From Zygnema cylindricum (Eukaryota > Streptophyta > Zygnematophyceae > Zygnematales > Zygnemataceae), in assembly GCA_037447655.1 (NCBI GenBank), contig JBBHKE010000696.1:62001-126000 (forward strand): a stretch of DNA of 64,000 nt, read 5' to 3'. The notes below the pieces were generated by a model, which saw nothing but the letters and a program-made list of their open reading frames with translations, had not been told where the DNA came from and did not search any database. The position numbers and the translations under genes are program-made. Position 1 is the stretch's first letter. Every line of letters starts with the position of its first letter. Shown here piece after piece: positions 44,840 through 57,450 of the stretch.

Positions 44840-46200
44840 GGAAGAATTAGGAGGAAGGTGGAGGACAAAGGCCGGAGGAGAAACGATGCTGCTCAAAATG
44901 GGGGGCGATGAAGAGCTTGGTGAGACGGTCAGCAACTTGATCCGCAGATTTCACATAGAGAAATTGAAGGGTTCCATCCTCGACACGCTCCCAAGAATAG
45001 CGATATTGGATGTCGATGTGCTTGGTGCGCTTGTGGTGAACTGGATTCTTGATCAAAGCAAGGTTACCTTGAGAATCGGAGTAGATGGGAGTGGGTCCGG
45101 GTGGAGGAAAACCAAGATTGGTGAGAAGGGTTCGAAGCCAAACAACTTCCTTAGCGGCATGGCAAGCAGCCATTTATTCGGCCTCAGTACTGGAGCAAGT
45201 TAAAGTAGGTTGTTTCCTGCAAGACCAAGAGATAAGCCCATTCCCCAAGAAAAAACACGAGTCAGTAGTAGAACGGCGGGAAAGCTCATCTTGCGCTCAA
45301 TCATAGTCAACAAAGCCAATGAGAGTAGTAAAACCAGAGGAGGAGTAAGTGAGGCAAAAGGATTTAGTGCCTTGCAGATACCGAAAGACTCGTTTAGCAG
45401 CCGCAAGATGATATGGAGAAGGCCTATGAAGAAATTGACTAAGTCTTGTAACCGCTGTAAAAATATCTGGCCGAGTGGCTTGCATGACATACATAAGAGC
45501 GCCCACCATGGAGCGGTAAGTGGCATGGAGCAGAGGGGAGAGGAGGGTGTCGGTGGAGGGGACAAGAGGAGAATTGGCATCCAAAGGGGTGGAGATAGAA
45601 GAGCAATTGGTCATACCAAAACGGTCAAGGAGATCAGAGACAAAGGTTTCGTGGGAGAGGCAAAGAGTCTTAGTGGAGCGATTACGGAGGACTTGGATTC
45701 CAAGGTAGTATGTGAGTTCACTGAGTCACTCATGTCAAAATGACGTTGAAGAAGGAGTTTAACGCTAGAAATTTCAGAAAGAGACGAACCAACAAGGATG
45801 AGGTCATCAACAAAAATAGCAACAATGATTAAAGAAGCACCTGAGCCACGAGAATAGATGCTAAAGTCAGCGTCAATGCGAGTGAAGCCTTCTTTCTTCA
45901 TAGTGGCATCGATAGTATGGTTCCAAACACGAGGAGATTGTTTCAAACAGTATATTATTTTGATGAGGTGACAGACTAAGTGTTCAGAGACAGGGGACAC
46001 ATACCCTTCGGGTTGCTGCATATAAATGTTTTCTGAGAGGACACCGTTTAAAAAGGCATTTTTAACGTCCATTTGATGAATATGGAAATCATGTTTAGCA
46101 GCTAATGAAAGAGAGCGCGAATCGACGTGAGACGAGCAACCGGAGCATAAGTTTTAGTGAAATCTATACCTTCAATTTGGGAGAATCCCTTGGCTACCAA
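44840..46200 (-). pseudogene. reverse transcriptase and RNase H of element F
   Basis: The RT core at 46072-45611 has MDVKNAFLNGVLSENIYMQQ, YCLKQSPRVWN and the catalytic box VAIFVDDLILVG. RNase H pieces follow: TRPDIFTAVTRLSQFL (45614-45297), then AACHAAKEVVWLRTLL, IYSDSQGNLALIKNPVHH and DQVADRLTK (45173-44847). Stops and shifts near 46080-46200, 45610 and 45180-45300 separate them. Confidence 0.83.
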
Positions 46201-46897
46201 TCAGGCTTTGTATTTGTCGACGGTTCCGTCCGCTTTTTGTTTAACGCGAAAAAACCCACTTTGAACCGATGGCTTTGCAACCTGAAGGAAGAGGAACAAA
46301 ATTCCAAGTGTTGTTGGATATGAGGGCAGAATACTCTGCGTCAACTGCACTTTTCCAAAGATGAGAGTCAGGGCGTTTAAGAGCGGATTTGAGAGAAAGA
46401 GGAGTGGAGATGAGAGAGGCAGAGGCACCAGTTGAATAAGCGCAAGCAAGGGATGCATGACCCATGGTCTCAATGAGGCGAGACGGAGGACCACGAGATC
46501 TGGTCGGGTATCGATGAGATGTATCAGGGGAGACATCTGTGGGGGATAAAAGAGGGTGGGGATCTGAAAGGAGGGGAGGGGGAGGGAGTATAGTGGACGG
46601 AAGAGAGGAAAAGAGAGGATCGTCGTCATGGGTAAGTTGAGAGGACCGAGAGGGAGAGGGATCATTTGAGATGATGGGGTCATTGATAATAGGGGTAGGA
46701 TGAAGAGAGGGGAGTGGAGGTGGGGAAAGTGGGGGAACTGAGAGAGAAATAAAGTCGGGTGGGGATTGGATGGGGGTGGGGAAATCACAAAGAGAGGGAT
46801 AAGAGGAGAGGTCGACATGAGAGGATGGAAGGGGAGGACGGGAGAGAGTTTGGAGAAGGGGGGATTCGTTAAAAGCAACGTCACGTGTGGTGATCAC
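46201..46897 (-). pseudogene. integrase-RT linker of element F
   Basis: Ser/Pro/Leu-rich linker beginning ITTRDVAFNESPLLQT and ending with the RT entry CKAIGSKWVF. TSRYPTRSRGPPSR-like and LKSALKRPDSHLWKSAVD blocks are conserved with element D. Two frames overlap because of a shift near the end. Confidence 0.75.
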
Positions 46898-47907
46898 ACG
46901 ACAACGCGAAGGGCACCAAATGCGGTAGGCTTTTGAGTTAGGGGCATACCCTACAAACGTTCCACGAAACGCGCGAGCACCCCATTTCTCGTTAGAATGG
47001 GTGAGGTCTTTATACCACGCTTCGCAACCGAAGGTACGAAGGTGGCGAACATCGGGTTATATAGAGAACCATGCTTCCATGGGGGTAATGTTAGGCCTAG
47101 CACTTGTCGGGCACAAGTTACCAAGATAGTTAGCGCATATGGTTGCCTCAGCCAAAAAGAAAAAGGCAAATTTGCGAAATACAACATAGATCGAGCCATT
47201 TCGACTAAAGTTCGATTGTGCCTTTCGACAACGTCGTTCTGTTGAGGAGTGTATGGTGCACTCAACAGGTGCGAGATGCCATGGTCAGCGAGGAAGGCGG
47301 ATAATTGGTGAGACATAAACTCGCCACCGTTGTTTGTGCGTAAAGCCTTGATGCGCTTGTTGTGAAAATTTTATGCAAGCGCTTTAAATTCCTGGAAACG
47401 TGCCAAAACGTCATATTTTTGACAAATAATGTACACATGGGAAAAGCGGGTGGCATGATCGATGAAAGAAACAAAGTACAAGGAGCCACCAAAACTGCGT
47501 GTGCGCATGGGACCGTATACGTCGGCGTGAATGAGAGCAAGTGTTTCCGTGATAATGGTAGCACTGATAGGGAAAGATTGATGTGGCATTTTGCCTTGAA
47601 TGCACCCATGACAAAAATCCATTTTTTTGTTAGAAAAAGAGTTGATTCCGGTAACAAGATTTGGCAAAGAACTTAAACTAGCGCTATTTAAATGCCTATA
47701 GTGTAAATGCCAAAGCGAAAAATCGTCTACACAAGCATTTGAAGCAAAAGGGACGTTAACACTTGATGCAGAAAGATTTTTATTATAGTAGGATTGTAAA
47801 AAATACATAGAGTCTTTTGCTATTCCAAAACCTACGCTAATTTTGTCATTTTTGCTTAAAAATTTAACGTTATCTTCATCAAACTTGGCCTTAACGCCGT
47901 CAATCAC
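46898..47907 (-). pseudogene. pre-integrase and integrase of element F
   Basis: 47907-47371 holds the zinc finger (LWHLHYRHLN ... CHGCIQGKMPHQSFP) and first Asp (IHADVYGP). Across a break at 47316-47371 the NNGGEF-like second Asp region follows, then TPQQNDVVERHNRTLVEMARS with the catalytic Glu. The C-terminal GYAPNSKAYRIWCP lies near 46905-46950 in another frame. Confidence 0.8.
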
Positions 47908-49287
47908 GACTCAAACAGAAAATAAATTCCGAGCTAAGCCAAGGACTAAAAAGACATTCTCAATATAAATCGAGGAATTTGGAACACGGACGTGGCCAGA
48001 GTGAGTGGCCAATAGTATTTGGTCGTCCCCTAAACGAATCTGCATAAGGGAGATTAAAGGAGTTAAATGAGTAAACCAATCAGATCGAGGAGAGAGGTGA
48101 TGACTGGCACCAATTTCGATGATCCAATCATTATGCGTGGCATGAGATAAAAACGCTACCCGGGTGTAAAAGAAATGTCCAGACCGGCGTGGGCGAGATT
48201 TCTGTAGCCGAATTCCAGAGCTGGAGGAGGACCAGAAGGATTTTTGGATGCGAGAGGAGGATTAGACAAAAAAGAAAGGAGAGGTGGAGGGATTGGCCAA
48301 TGGGGATTGTATGACGTGAAATGGGCGGCGGCAAAGGGGGTCGTGGAGTGATGTGGAAATTGGGATGGAGGAGGATAAGGGTAATGGTACGGAAAATTTG
48401 GGGAAAAAACAGGTTGCGAGGAGGAGTGGGGGAGTGGAGTAGGAGTGGGGAGAACGTCAGCCGTTTTGGCTTCACCGTTGGAATTGGAATTTGACGCCTT
48501 TGCAGCTTTTTTGCGTGCCAGCTTGCGACCTTCACTTGCCGTGTGTCCTAGCTTTTTGCAATAATTGCAAATGACAGACGGCGGCCCCCCCAAGTTAGGT
48601 CTAAAATTTGAAGCAAAGTACACATTGACTTGGGAAGGGTTAGATGCACAAAAATACAAGATTTTTGTTTCTTCATGCAATAATTTTGTACATAAAACGT
48701 AAAAAGGGATCGGATTTTCAAGATTGTCAAAAATGAGATGAAAGGTGCAAAAGATTCTGGCAATCCCCCTAATAAAAAGGATGACAAATCTTCATTAGAC
48801 AAGATTACGCCAATCATTTCATACTTCCCTGAAAATAGGTCAACTGTACTTATCCAATCTTGCATCGATTCCGTCGTTTTTTTCAATAAATTGAAAAATG
48901 CTCGCTTTTGAATGCGACGAGCCGCCCAACCGGTTTGTACGTACGCGGCCATCAAACAAGACCAAGCGTCGGCCGACGTGAGGGCGCCTCGAATGAGTCC
49001 CGTTTTTTCTGTCGTTAGTGCCATTACTAGGCGCGCGTGAGCGTTGTCGTCCTTGACTTTCCATTCCGCAATTTCTTGAGTTTTGGTTGGTTTGGTCGCC
49101 GCGTCATCTGTAGTATTAATGACTGGTGGTTTAGGTGTGCCAGTGAAAAAATCCCAAATTTTCTCTAACTTAAATAGATGCATGGCAGAAAATGACCAAT
49201 CATAGAAATTTGAACCATCGAACTTGAATATTATTGGAAGTTGCATGGCTTGGCCTTTACCTATAGGAGTAGGATATTGGACGCCAT
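47908..49287 (-). pseudogene. gag and protease remnant of element F
   Basis: The LTR-borne start is ATG at 49285-49287 (MASN...). In the other F LTRs this ATG is in frame with gag; here a 1-nt deletion in the LTR shifts it. The gag body is clear: QLPIIFKFDGSNFYDWSFSA, TKTQEIAEWKVKDDNAHARL, LGGLPESFAPFISF. The zinc knuckle reads CNYCKKLGHTASEG, so the last Cys is Gly. A shift near 48600-48680 follows, then a Pro/Ser-rich tail and a decayed protease (about 47910-48160). Confidence 0.78.
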
Positions 49288-49740
49288 AATAAAAGATAGT
49301 GAGAGTCAAAACATTTGGAATTGTGTGATCGAGATTGATATTTCATTATGAAACGAGATCCTTTTATACAAAGTTACAAAATGCTAATTACTGTGGATAG
49401 TACTGAACTACGCTACACAAAGTAGATTTGGGCGCTACTCAAAGACCAAATCTATTAGACAAAGTTGACCGACGAAAAGAAAAGAAAAGAATAAGACCAA
49501 AAGTACAATTATAAGACCGCACTTGAATAAGTGGAGTACGGTTTTGTTCACATAGGACAAATGAGACTAAAGTGGACGAGACCGCACTCGAATAAGTGGA
49601 GTACGGTCTTTGTTCTCGTAGGACAAAAGACTAAGTGGACGAGACCGTACTTGAATAAGTGGAGTATGGTCCCGGTTGACCTAAGAAGAAATGAGACTAG
49701 GGTTGACGTACGGAAAACTGACCGGAATTTACCCTTAACA
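49262..49740 (-). repeat. 5' LTR of element F
   Basis: 479 bp, differing from the 3' LTR by a few substitutions and single-base gaps. Followed by the host copy caaac at 49741-49745. Confidence 0.92.
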
Positions 49741-49745
49741 CAAAC

Positions 49746-51878
49746 TAGCAAGGCGGCAACTCTTGTGTCTTTTCTGGCAGTAGCACATTGAAAAATAACT
49801 TCCACGAAAGAAGGCGTTTACGCCTTCTCCTTCGAAACACAAAACTCCAGAATGAGAAGTTTTGTGCGTGTGCTGTGTACGCACGAAACTAAAACACCTG
49901 CACACGAAACAAAAGTGATGCGAAACGAAATCGTACATTTCGTTCGCTGTCTCATCAAATATTGACCTGAAACGAAGTCGTACGTTTTCGGCGCCAAACA
50001 TCAATACTCCAAAAGATATAAACTCCAAACGATATTCAACGTACACAAAATGTGTACTCAGGAGTCGATGTCTATCGCTTCAAACGCCAACCCGGTACAT
50101 AAGCGACGTCCAACTCAAGCCGTCACAAATCCACCCTTGCGAAGTACTCGCACCAAATATCTCCATACCAATACATACACGCGAAGGGAAGTCGAGCGAA
50201 GTCGAGCGCTTCGTACGCGAACGCGATATACATTGCGGTTCACTAAAGCGTCACTTCGCCCGACAATGAATCTAACAGAATAAACCAATCAGTCTCTTAA
50301 AGACTTCAACAATCGTTGCGGCTACATCGAATAAGTGTATAAATTAGCGTTAGTGTTTGACTGTTTGTTTGCGTTAGGCCATTAAACCCAAAATAGAGTT
50401 ACGATATATAGAACTCTAATAGTGATTCACGGTGTACGTTCAACCCGTTGTTTAATGATTTCCGAACATTATATCCGTACATTTAGTTTGTACGAAAAGC
50501 AGTTTATGAAAGGTTCAAAATATATAAAAAATAACAAAATTTTGTAAAAATGTCAAAATAAGTACGAATGAGACTAGTAGTCTTTCTGCGCACAAAATAC
50601 ACTAAACGTCTACCACATTAAAACTAATACACAGTAAAGCGTATAATCTTAAATAACTGTTAAGTCCTGAAGTTTCCTCTCACATAATACAGAGTGGGAT
50701 AAAGCTTTCAAAAAACAACACTCCCTTAAAGCTTTAGCCACTTAACCCACAAGATTTTTTTCCCCCTCATGGTAACATTCAGCTCACGATTGTCAATCCG
50801 TTAAACAAAGTTGATTAAAAAGAGTGAGATAAATATAGATGTATATCTCATATACATGATATTTCATGTCATAGCTTATGTTGAATGATATTTTTTTCCT
50901 TCTTCTATTTACCTTATTTTCTATATACTATTTAATCAGTTGACTTTCACAGCAATTATAGAACAAAGTTAAAAAAAAAAAAAAAACTAACAAGCTTATA
51001 ATCAAAGGCTTTACGGTTCCCTTCCATGTGGGCAATAAAAACTCGCTTAAAACCTATTAACTCGCTAAAAACCAATAAATGCTATGGGCGCACAATTATA
51101 AATACATCAACAAAGATTTGTGAGAACTTTGTTCAAAAAAAATCTTCAAAGAAGGATATGCAATACTTAAAAGAACCTGTCATTAACTACCTCCTCATTA
51201 AAGATACAGGATCGTTGCACTCAAACCAAACCGGACAGACTTATATGCACAGCGTAAGCTTAACAAAAACCAGGCTCACAATCTCACAACAAAGTGCATC
51301 GACCAAATATACTTTTATTTAGCCGAAGGCTTTTTTATTATAAACTCTCACTCTCACTCTTCTTACTCACCCACATCTCTTCTTCTCCCTCAAACACTTT
51401 CTCTCAATTCTCTCACTTCTTCTTTACACTCACTCTCACTTAACTCTGATGCATCTCTTTTTCAGACGCATAAATATTTCCTAACTCGAACTTGTTCTTA
51501 AATAAGAGCTTAAAGGAAGACTTAGTCTGCACGACTTTTTCTACTAACTTCACACTGACTCCACTCACACTGACTGGACAGTTAGGCGCCGAAACAAAAG
51601 TGGGCGCCTAATAAAACATTAGTACGCCAAACTTAAAAGTGGTGGTGGACCAAAGTATCGTACCACTGTTCTACGCACTAAATGAATAGACGTACGATAT
51701 CAAACCACACGACGTAATTATTACCGTACGTAACACTCAATCGAAAGATAAACGTAACAAGAATTTTTCCACTGACGCGAATTGAACAATAAATAAACTT
51801 AACACAAACCAAACGGAACAAAACTCAAACTGTACAAAAGGTCAATTCGGCCGATCCGCCGATTTACCCAGTAATTTA
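49746..51878. other. Spacer with a B-like LTR end and pyrimidine runs
   Basis: Around 50640-50735 the sequence ...cctctcacataatac...caaaaaacaaca followed by ctcccttaaagctttag parallels the LTR end and reversed polypurine tract of element B (11320-11375). It marks the left part of another old minus-strand copia element whose coding part was not found. 51340-51470 is a ctcactct-type pyrimidine tract. A basic open frame at 50050-50283 is unrecognised. Confidence 0.4.
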
Positions 51879-54170
51879 TTAGCCATCCTTAACATCTAAT
51901 TCCGATAGCACTTTCAGTAATATGGATTTTCTTCTGAATGTTGTAAGACAAACAACGACGGCCTGACATATCTCATCCCAGAGAAAAAATATCAATAAGG
52001 GTATGGCTATAACAGCACATAACGATGAAAGATATGCAAATCCCATCGGATCGGCATCAGATTCAGATGTCCATGGAACTCCTCCAACACTGACTCCGAA
52101 CACTGCGAGAAAAGAAAGCATAAATTATTATAATTGTGGATGAAAATGTTACGTACACCTATCTACTCTACAGAATTTGAAATAACTTAATGCTCAATAG
52201 CATATCAAATGACAGGTTCAAAGGGGCTTACGTCCAAGAAGAATGGTCAAAGGGAGAGTCACAAAAGTGTAAATAGCGATGTAATATAGCCGCTGATTGG
52301 TGGTTTCAGTCTGCCATTGATTCACAGTCCCTTCCAAGGCTGTGACTCGGGATGCTAGAAATCCAATTCTTCTTCTGGCGAACTTGATTCTTGTCGACAA
52401 GCTCTCCATGGTCGCTTTGAAAGAGGCTTTGGTGGCCTCTGAGTTCTCGTCGATCTGCAAAAACCAGTCTTTTTCATGCATTGCCTGCTCCACTTTCGGG
52501 AGAACCATGTCCGCGTGGTCGATACACTAAAGAACAAAAGAAAAGTGTTTCCTAAGTGAGATGGTCTCAAAAAGATAGTAATCATGAACATGTTGACTTT
52601 GAAGTTAATCTTCATTAAAAGGACATCAAGTTGCTTAAAAACTTCAGATGGGATTTTAGTCATGAGTTTACCAGCTCCAACTCATTCAGGTGATGCTCAA
52701 AGCCACGAATTTGATCGTATTGTTTTAATTGCTTAATTTCTCCTTGATCTCCTGCCACAAACCATAACATTCGTACGGTCAGACATTCGTTATGGCTACC
52801 TGTGCCGTCTACATAAGTCACCGAAAGGGTGTAATGCAATTGTTATGAAACACAACACTCCGAGGCAACAAACTCCACCATGTATCACTTGGGAATTTCA
52901 AGGCATTTTTCTCCTCTCAAGCTCTTTTTCTCGGCGCACATTAGCTCTTTTTCTCTCATCTGGCAGGATTTTTGTATAGTAAATGTGTATTGTTATCGGT
53001 AACAGAACACTTGTAGCAAAATATTGTACTTCTGTAGTATTGTACACCATACCAAATTTGAAAAACCTATTTTGCTATAGAGTACACGTATCGTGGAAAC
53101 ACATCATATTTTCTGATTACAGACGATCATCACCGTACTGACGATGCAAAGTTCAAACTTGGAGAAATTTATCACTTTTATATGCCCCGAATATTATAAC
53201 CTTGCCGGTATCACAATCCCAAATATAGTGTATCGCTATTTGTGTTGATGTTTTTTGAGCCACTTAAAACACCTTTTCTCTGTACAACTTTTCTCCCCCC
53301 TCCCCCATTTACTCGTTACTCACCTTTTCTTATTTTCGCGTTGATCTCGAACAGCGCCATTTCTATGTCCTGCAGCATATCTTCCGTGCGAGAAAAAAAT
53401 AGCTCCAGGAGCAATACTAGCAGCTCACCGACATTTTTTGGCGCGGAATCAGCCGTCACTCTCAGCGGAGACTGCTCCAAAAATAGTATGGTTTCGCCAA
53501 GAGATTTATGAGCTATAGGTGCACCCTTCCCCAATTTTCTCGAGGTGTGCACTGGCGAGACAGATCCACTGGCAATCGGCCATTTGCTCATTTCAGAGTT
53601 AAACATTGTACGGATGGTATCAAAGATCGATGACCCAGGACGAGTACTATAGCAATACTTATACGCCAGACTAACAGTGAGGACGAACTTCCCAGAAATT
53701 CGAGCTCCGAACTTAACTGCAAATGGACTGAGGAGAGGGCTAGTGGAGCCAATATTAAAAAGTACATCATCCATGAGGCTGCTGTTGCTGCAGTGAGACT
53801 CCTTGCAGAAAAGAGATGCAAAATCCGAATTTTGAAGGAGAGGTATGAGATCTTCTGCCATAGAATTTATGGTTTCACAATAAATCTGTTCGATTTCCAC
53901 AAATTCCTCTTGTTCCCCGACAAGCTCCACATGGTACCAGAAAAAATCCCGGCTATCCATTGAGCCGAGTAAGTTCTGTAACCTTACAATTTCCGCGTTG
54001 TTTCCAGTATTTATAACATCGATATGTTCAACATCTTTGTCTATTTCCTCTTTGTTTTCAATGTTTACAACCTTGATATCTTCGACATCTCCTTTACTTC
54101 CGACCTTGAACCAGAAAATTTTACGACGTTTTTGATGAATTTTCCTCCGATTCTCGTCATCAGAAGCCAT
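51879..54170 (-). CDS. CorA/ZntB-type divalent cation transporter-like protein
   Basis: Four exons, 54170-53324, 52751-52672, 52526-52232 and 52102-51879, join in phase across GT-AG introns of 572, 145 and 129 bp into a 481-residue protein. The soluble N-terminal part (about residues 1-385) has acidic and helical stretches and ends in a coiled region (EATKASFKATMESL ... RVTALEGTVNQW). Two C-terminal membrane helices follow: residues 388-407 (RLYYIAIYTFVTLPLTILLG) and 429-449. Between them is FGVSVGGVPW, the position of the CorA/ZntB signature (GMN or GVN with GG-P), but with Ser412 for the conserved Asn. CorA proteins form pentameric Mg2+ channels; ZntB moves Zn2+. The substrate here is open, and the missing Asn may mean altered transport. 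No damage is seen. Confidence 0.72.
52103..52231 (-). other. Third intron of the CorA-like gene
   Basis: 129 bp, donor gtaagc, acceptor tttctcgcag. It separates the first membrane helix from the FGVSVGG loop, and the join restores L-F-G-V. Confidence 0.75.
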
Positions 54171-54954
54171 ATGAAATGGAACCTTGTCAAATCGATGGCT
54201 TATGGGGCTACGGTAAATTGCTCTAGTGTTAGCAACTGTGCTGAGGGCCCCTCGATTAATAAACTTCGTCGATTTTTCTGACGCGTTTGCGGCCTTTAAT
54301 AATCACTAATGATTTTAAACCCAAAAGGAAAAAATCAACCAATCAACAACCAACCACGTAACCAATAAAGCAAACGTAGAACTTCGACTGTACTACGTGT
54401 CGTCTTCTTTTGTTTTTAGACCCACGGCCGAGTCAAGAAACGTGATCTTCAAACTTTATTTGAAAACACATCGGTTTTAAACTAAAGTATCACCGCTAAA
54501 CAAACAGGAACACATATTATCACATGTCAAAAAATTTCAAACAATTTCAAGCGAGGAGTAAAATTACACGATTTGCTATGTTTTGTTCGTTTGAATTCTG
54601 TACGACAATGGAAAGTGTTAGAATCAAAGTTGTAATCGGCCGTCGCGGTGTGTCGCGCGGCCGGCTACTTTGTCTTTACTTTAAAACGTGTGGTCTTGTT
54701 CAGTTTGGAGTCATTAAGTCTCGTAGATTGTTTCGTAGATTCCTGGTCTCGCGTAGATTCGGTTTGGCGACGACCAGGTTTTGTAGTCGTTTGGTGTGTA
54801 CGATTTGTTTGACATTGTACGGTTTGGGTGTACGGTTGTTTAGTACTTTATTACCTTTAAAACTTTAGCGTGTAGACGCGATTTGACTGGTAGGCGCTCC
54901 GTGCGCACTTTATGTTTGGTTTGGTTTTCGTTTGAAGTAGTAACGTTACGTTTG
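54171..54954. other. Upstream region of the CorA-like gene
   Basis: No coding frame that I can support. A 114-codon plus-strand frame (54524-54868) has the Arg/Phe/Leu-heavy make-up of chance reading. No clear TATA box was placed. Confidence 0.4.
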
Positions 54955-55545
54955 AAGTACACCGCCAATCGCTATTAGCGTAGAAGTTTCTTTAGCGTAT
55001 ACGAATAATTAGCGTGGTTTACGCTAATTAAAAATTTGAAAATTTTGAAAAAAAACATACATTCTAATTGTTTACTAATGCTAATTTGGGTCTTTGAAAA
55101 AAAAAAATGTCGGTCGCAAACATGCTTACCCTAATATAGATACTTGTATAAAATCTGAGAAATTGTACATAAATCGTACACAAATCGTACACAAATCGTA
55201 CGTTCACACAATCGAAACGTGGTTGTTGGACGAATATGTGCGAACGTGACATTTGACAGTCTGATTTCATCCCCTTTTTAGAGCGCATATTCTCATGCGT
55301 CCACGGTTACTAAAACTCATTAATTATACTTTTTTCACTTAAAAAGGTACAGTTTTGTACGGTTTGACACTTACCATACGCCACACTATTTAAACGACAA
55401 TGTACTTTCGTTTTGTACGGTACTTGGAAAATAACCCTAAATGGCGTAGAGAAAAAAATAAAATACGCTACGCTATTGGAGAATAATAAAAAAAAACGGG
55501 ACGGAATTAGCGTACACTACGCTAACAGCGATTGGCGGTGTACTT
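54955..55545. mobile_element. MITE-like element with 29-bp terminal inverted repeats
   Basis: The left end (54955-54983, aagtacaccgccaatcgct...) and the reverse complement of the right end (55517-55545) match at 28 of 29 positions. The 591-bp body is AT-rich, has no transposase, and repeats aaatcgtacac and ttagcgta words. No clear target duplication was found. Related single ends occur near 9789, 25068 and 50425. Confidence 0.75.
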
Positions 55546-56559
55546 TATATATTGAAGCTTAGGGGAGAGGGACATTTAATCTTTGTGAAGAAAATCTATG
55601 GAATATATTGGCTTCCATGGACTGCTCTCCCTCTCTCTTATGATTTATTGAATGCTTTTGCTGTCTCTTGCACTCTGATTTTGTTTAAGATCTTATCAAA
55701 AAGTACAAAATTTGTTTTGTTTTTTTCCATTTGCGTCCGGTTTGCATTTTTTTTTCCAAGGGTCTCAAAATTCTCATGCCATTTCACGCCGACCGGACAG
55801 GAGATGCAAAGGCAAAGCGCATCTTCTTCAACCGTGAAACACCACAAGCTAGAAAGCGTTAAGTCTACAATGTAACGGAAAAACATGCGACATCACAAGA
55901 AGTTACAAAAAATAACGTGCATCATCATAGATTGTAGACTTTGACAACCATTGTAGACGTTGACAACCATCACGGGCATTGTCGACGTCTACAATAGTCA
56001 CACCTTTGAGTAACAATTTCGTTGTTACACATTGGGACACTTGAAAACCGTGTACGTAGAATCCGCAATAAAATACAAAGTAAGTTCGCTAATTTACAAG
56101 TACATGAGGACATACCCTTAATTAATTGCGTACAAGACTGTACACCTTGATATCTGCGATACAACTTTCTCAATAGTACTAGTTTACATCTCTACCAAAT
56201 CTTGTAACAATATTTCATTGTTAAATCTTTCCTTTTTTGTCACGGGTGCATTCGAGGTAAATGCCATATTTTTTTCTTTTCGCACAACAAAATAATGGTC
56301 ACATAACCACTTTCTCCAATTCATGTTAACCTGTGGGGTCTTATGCGTACACGCAATTTGGGCGGATCTTTATATTTTGTCACCTGTTTTTATCATACCA
56401 CTTATTTCTCTCACTTGTATACCATTTGTCAAAAAACTTGATGTCTTTACTCGATTTCACGCTAACTAAAAATTTTCATCAAAAACTAATCAAATTTTTT
56501 TGAAACAATAACATTTGCCAGTTCATTTACCGGTATTTCTCCATCGATTTTAATTAACA
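55546..56559. other. Spacer
   Basis: Repeated gtagacgt-tgacaacca words at 55930-56000 and a segment (56010-56110) resembling the end of the TIR element at 60950-61050. No gene is supported. Confidence 0.4.
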
Positions 56560-57450
56560 TGGAATCACCCATCAATCAAGCATTTCCTACACTCCTCAAC
56601 AAAGCAAAGCGTATACAACCAAGAAATAGTTGATGGGGGTCACTTTATGTTGTGCTTTGCGAATTGACCGCCAACCTTTTAAGTTGAAGTTGTTTTCTAC
56701 GTTAACTACCTTCACAATCTTTGTCCGACTAGCATTCTCCCTAACATCACCCGCATGGAAGCGAGGTCTCATGTTAAACATAATGTTGTCCCACTAATGT
56801 TCTCCTTGGGATCACTCCCATGGAAGCGTGGTGTTATGTTAAACCGGATTTATGCCACCTTTCTATCTTTGGTCATGAAACTTTGTCCAAAAATCTCTTA
56901 AAGCTAATTTCCAAATGGGGCGCCAACACACTACGTGTTATTTTTCTTGAGTATACCCCAAACTCAAAAGCATACGATGTCTAATGTCCCGCGGTCACCA
57001 ACAAAGAAGTCGCATTCAACGAGACCCCTATACTTCAAAGTATACCATTTCTAGTGTTCTCTTAAACGTCGCCTAGTCGCCACCAACGAAGTTGCTTTCA
57101 ATGAGACCCCCTTTTTTCAAACTTTATCCCATTTGCCTTTCTCTCTCCCCTTCCTCTACTCTCCCAATTAAATCTTCCCCTTTCATAACTCTCTATTTAC
57201 CCAATTTCAAATCTCTCACCCTCTTCCATGTTTTCCCTCCAAATCCACTCATTCCACCCATTCCACCTATTTTTCTATCACCTTTCTTTTTTTATTCTCC
57301 CCACTATGTCCGAAGTAGTTTGTTTTCTCAATACTCTTACTACCTCCCATAAAACGTTTTCTCTCAATACTTTTTTTGTCTTCCAAAGAACTATACTCAA
57401 TTCGCCATTGTCAATTTTGTTGCCCTATCCACTACCCTCCTAGCCTTTCT
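56560..57450 (+). pseudogene. Fossil copia integrase fragment with duplications
   Basis: Words of the F/D-type integrase survive in shifted frames: SYTPQQSKAY, FMLCFAN, NYLHNLCPTSILPNIT, TPNSKAYDV, NKEVAFNETPILQ. The last block occurs twice (near 56985-57040 and 57075-57115), and the NIT-MEARS block is also doubled (56735-56790, 56795-56850). The pyrimidine-rich part 57110-57450 corresponds to the Ser/Pro-rich linker. No LTRs are nearby. It is much older than elements A to F. Confidence 0.6.

Larger units (their letters stand above)
44302..49740 (-). mobile_element. Ty1/copia element F
   Basis: 5439 bp on the minus strand with a perfect duplication caaac (44297-44301 and 49741-49745). LTRs 44302-44782 and 49262-49740 are nearly identical, so the insertion is fairly young. 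Internal order is gag, protease remnant, integrase, RT, RNase H. The LTRs run TGTTAAGGG to CCTACTCCTATA in the element sense, with TA rather than CA at the end. Frameshifts break the coding region. Confidence 0.92.

Noticed and set aside
44838-47676. Plus-strand frames of 60-177 codons over element F
   Set aside because: They are the reverse complement of well-matched RT, RNase H and integrase coding sequence on the minus strand.
50050-50283. Basic 77-codon frame, more GC-rich than its surroundings
   Set aside because: Arg/Thr-rich with no motif, splice context or homology that I recognise; it may be part of an old LTR.
54524-54868. 114-codon plus-strand frame
   Set aside because: Arg/Phe/Leu-heavy composition typical of chance reading in GT-rich DNA.
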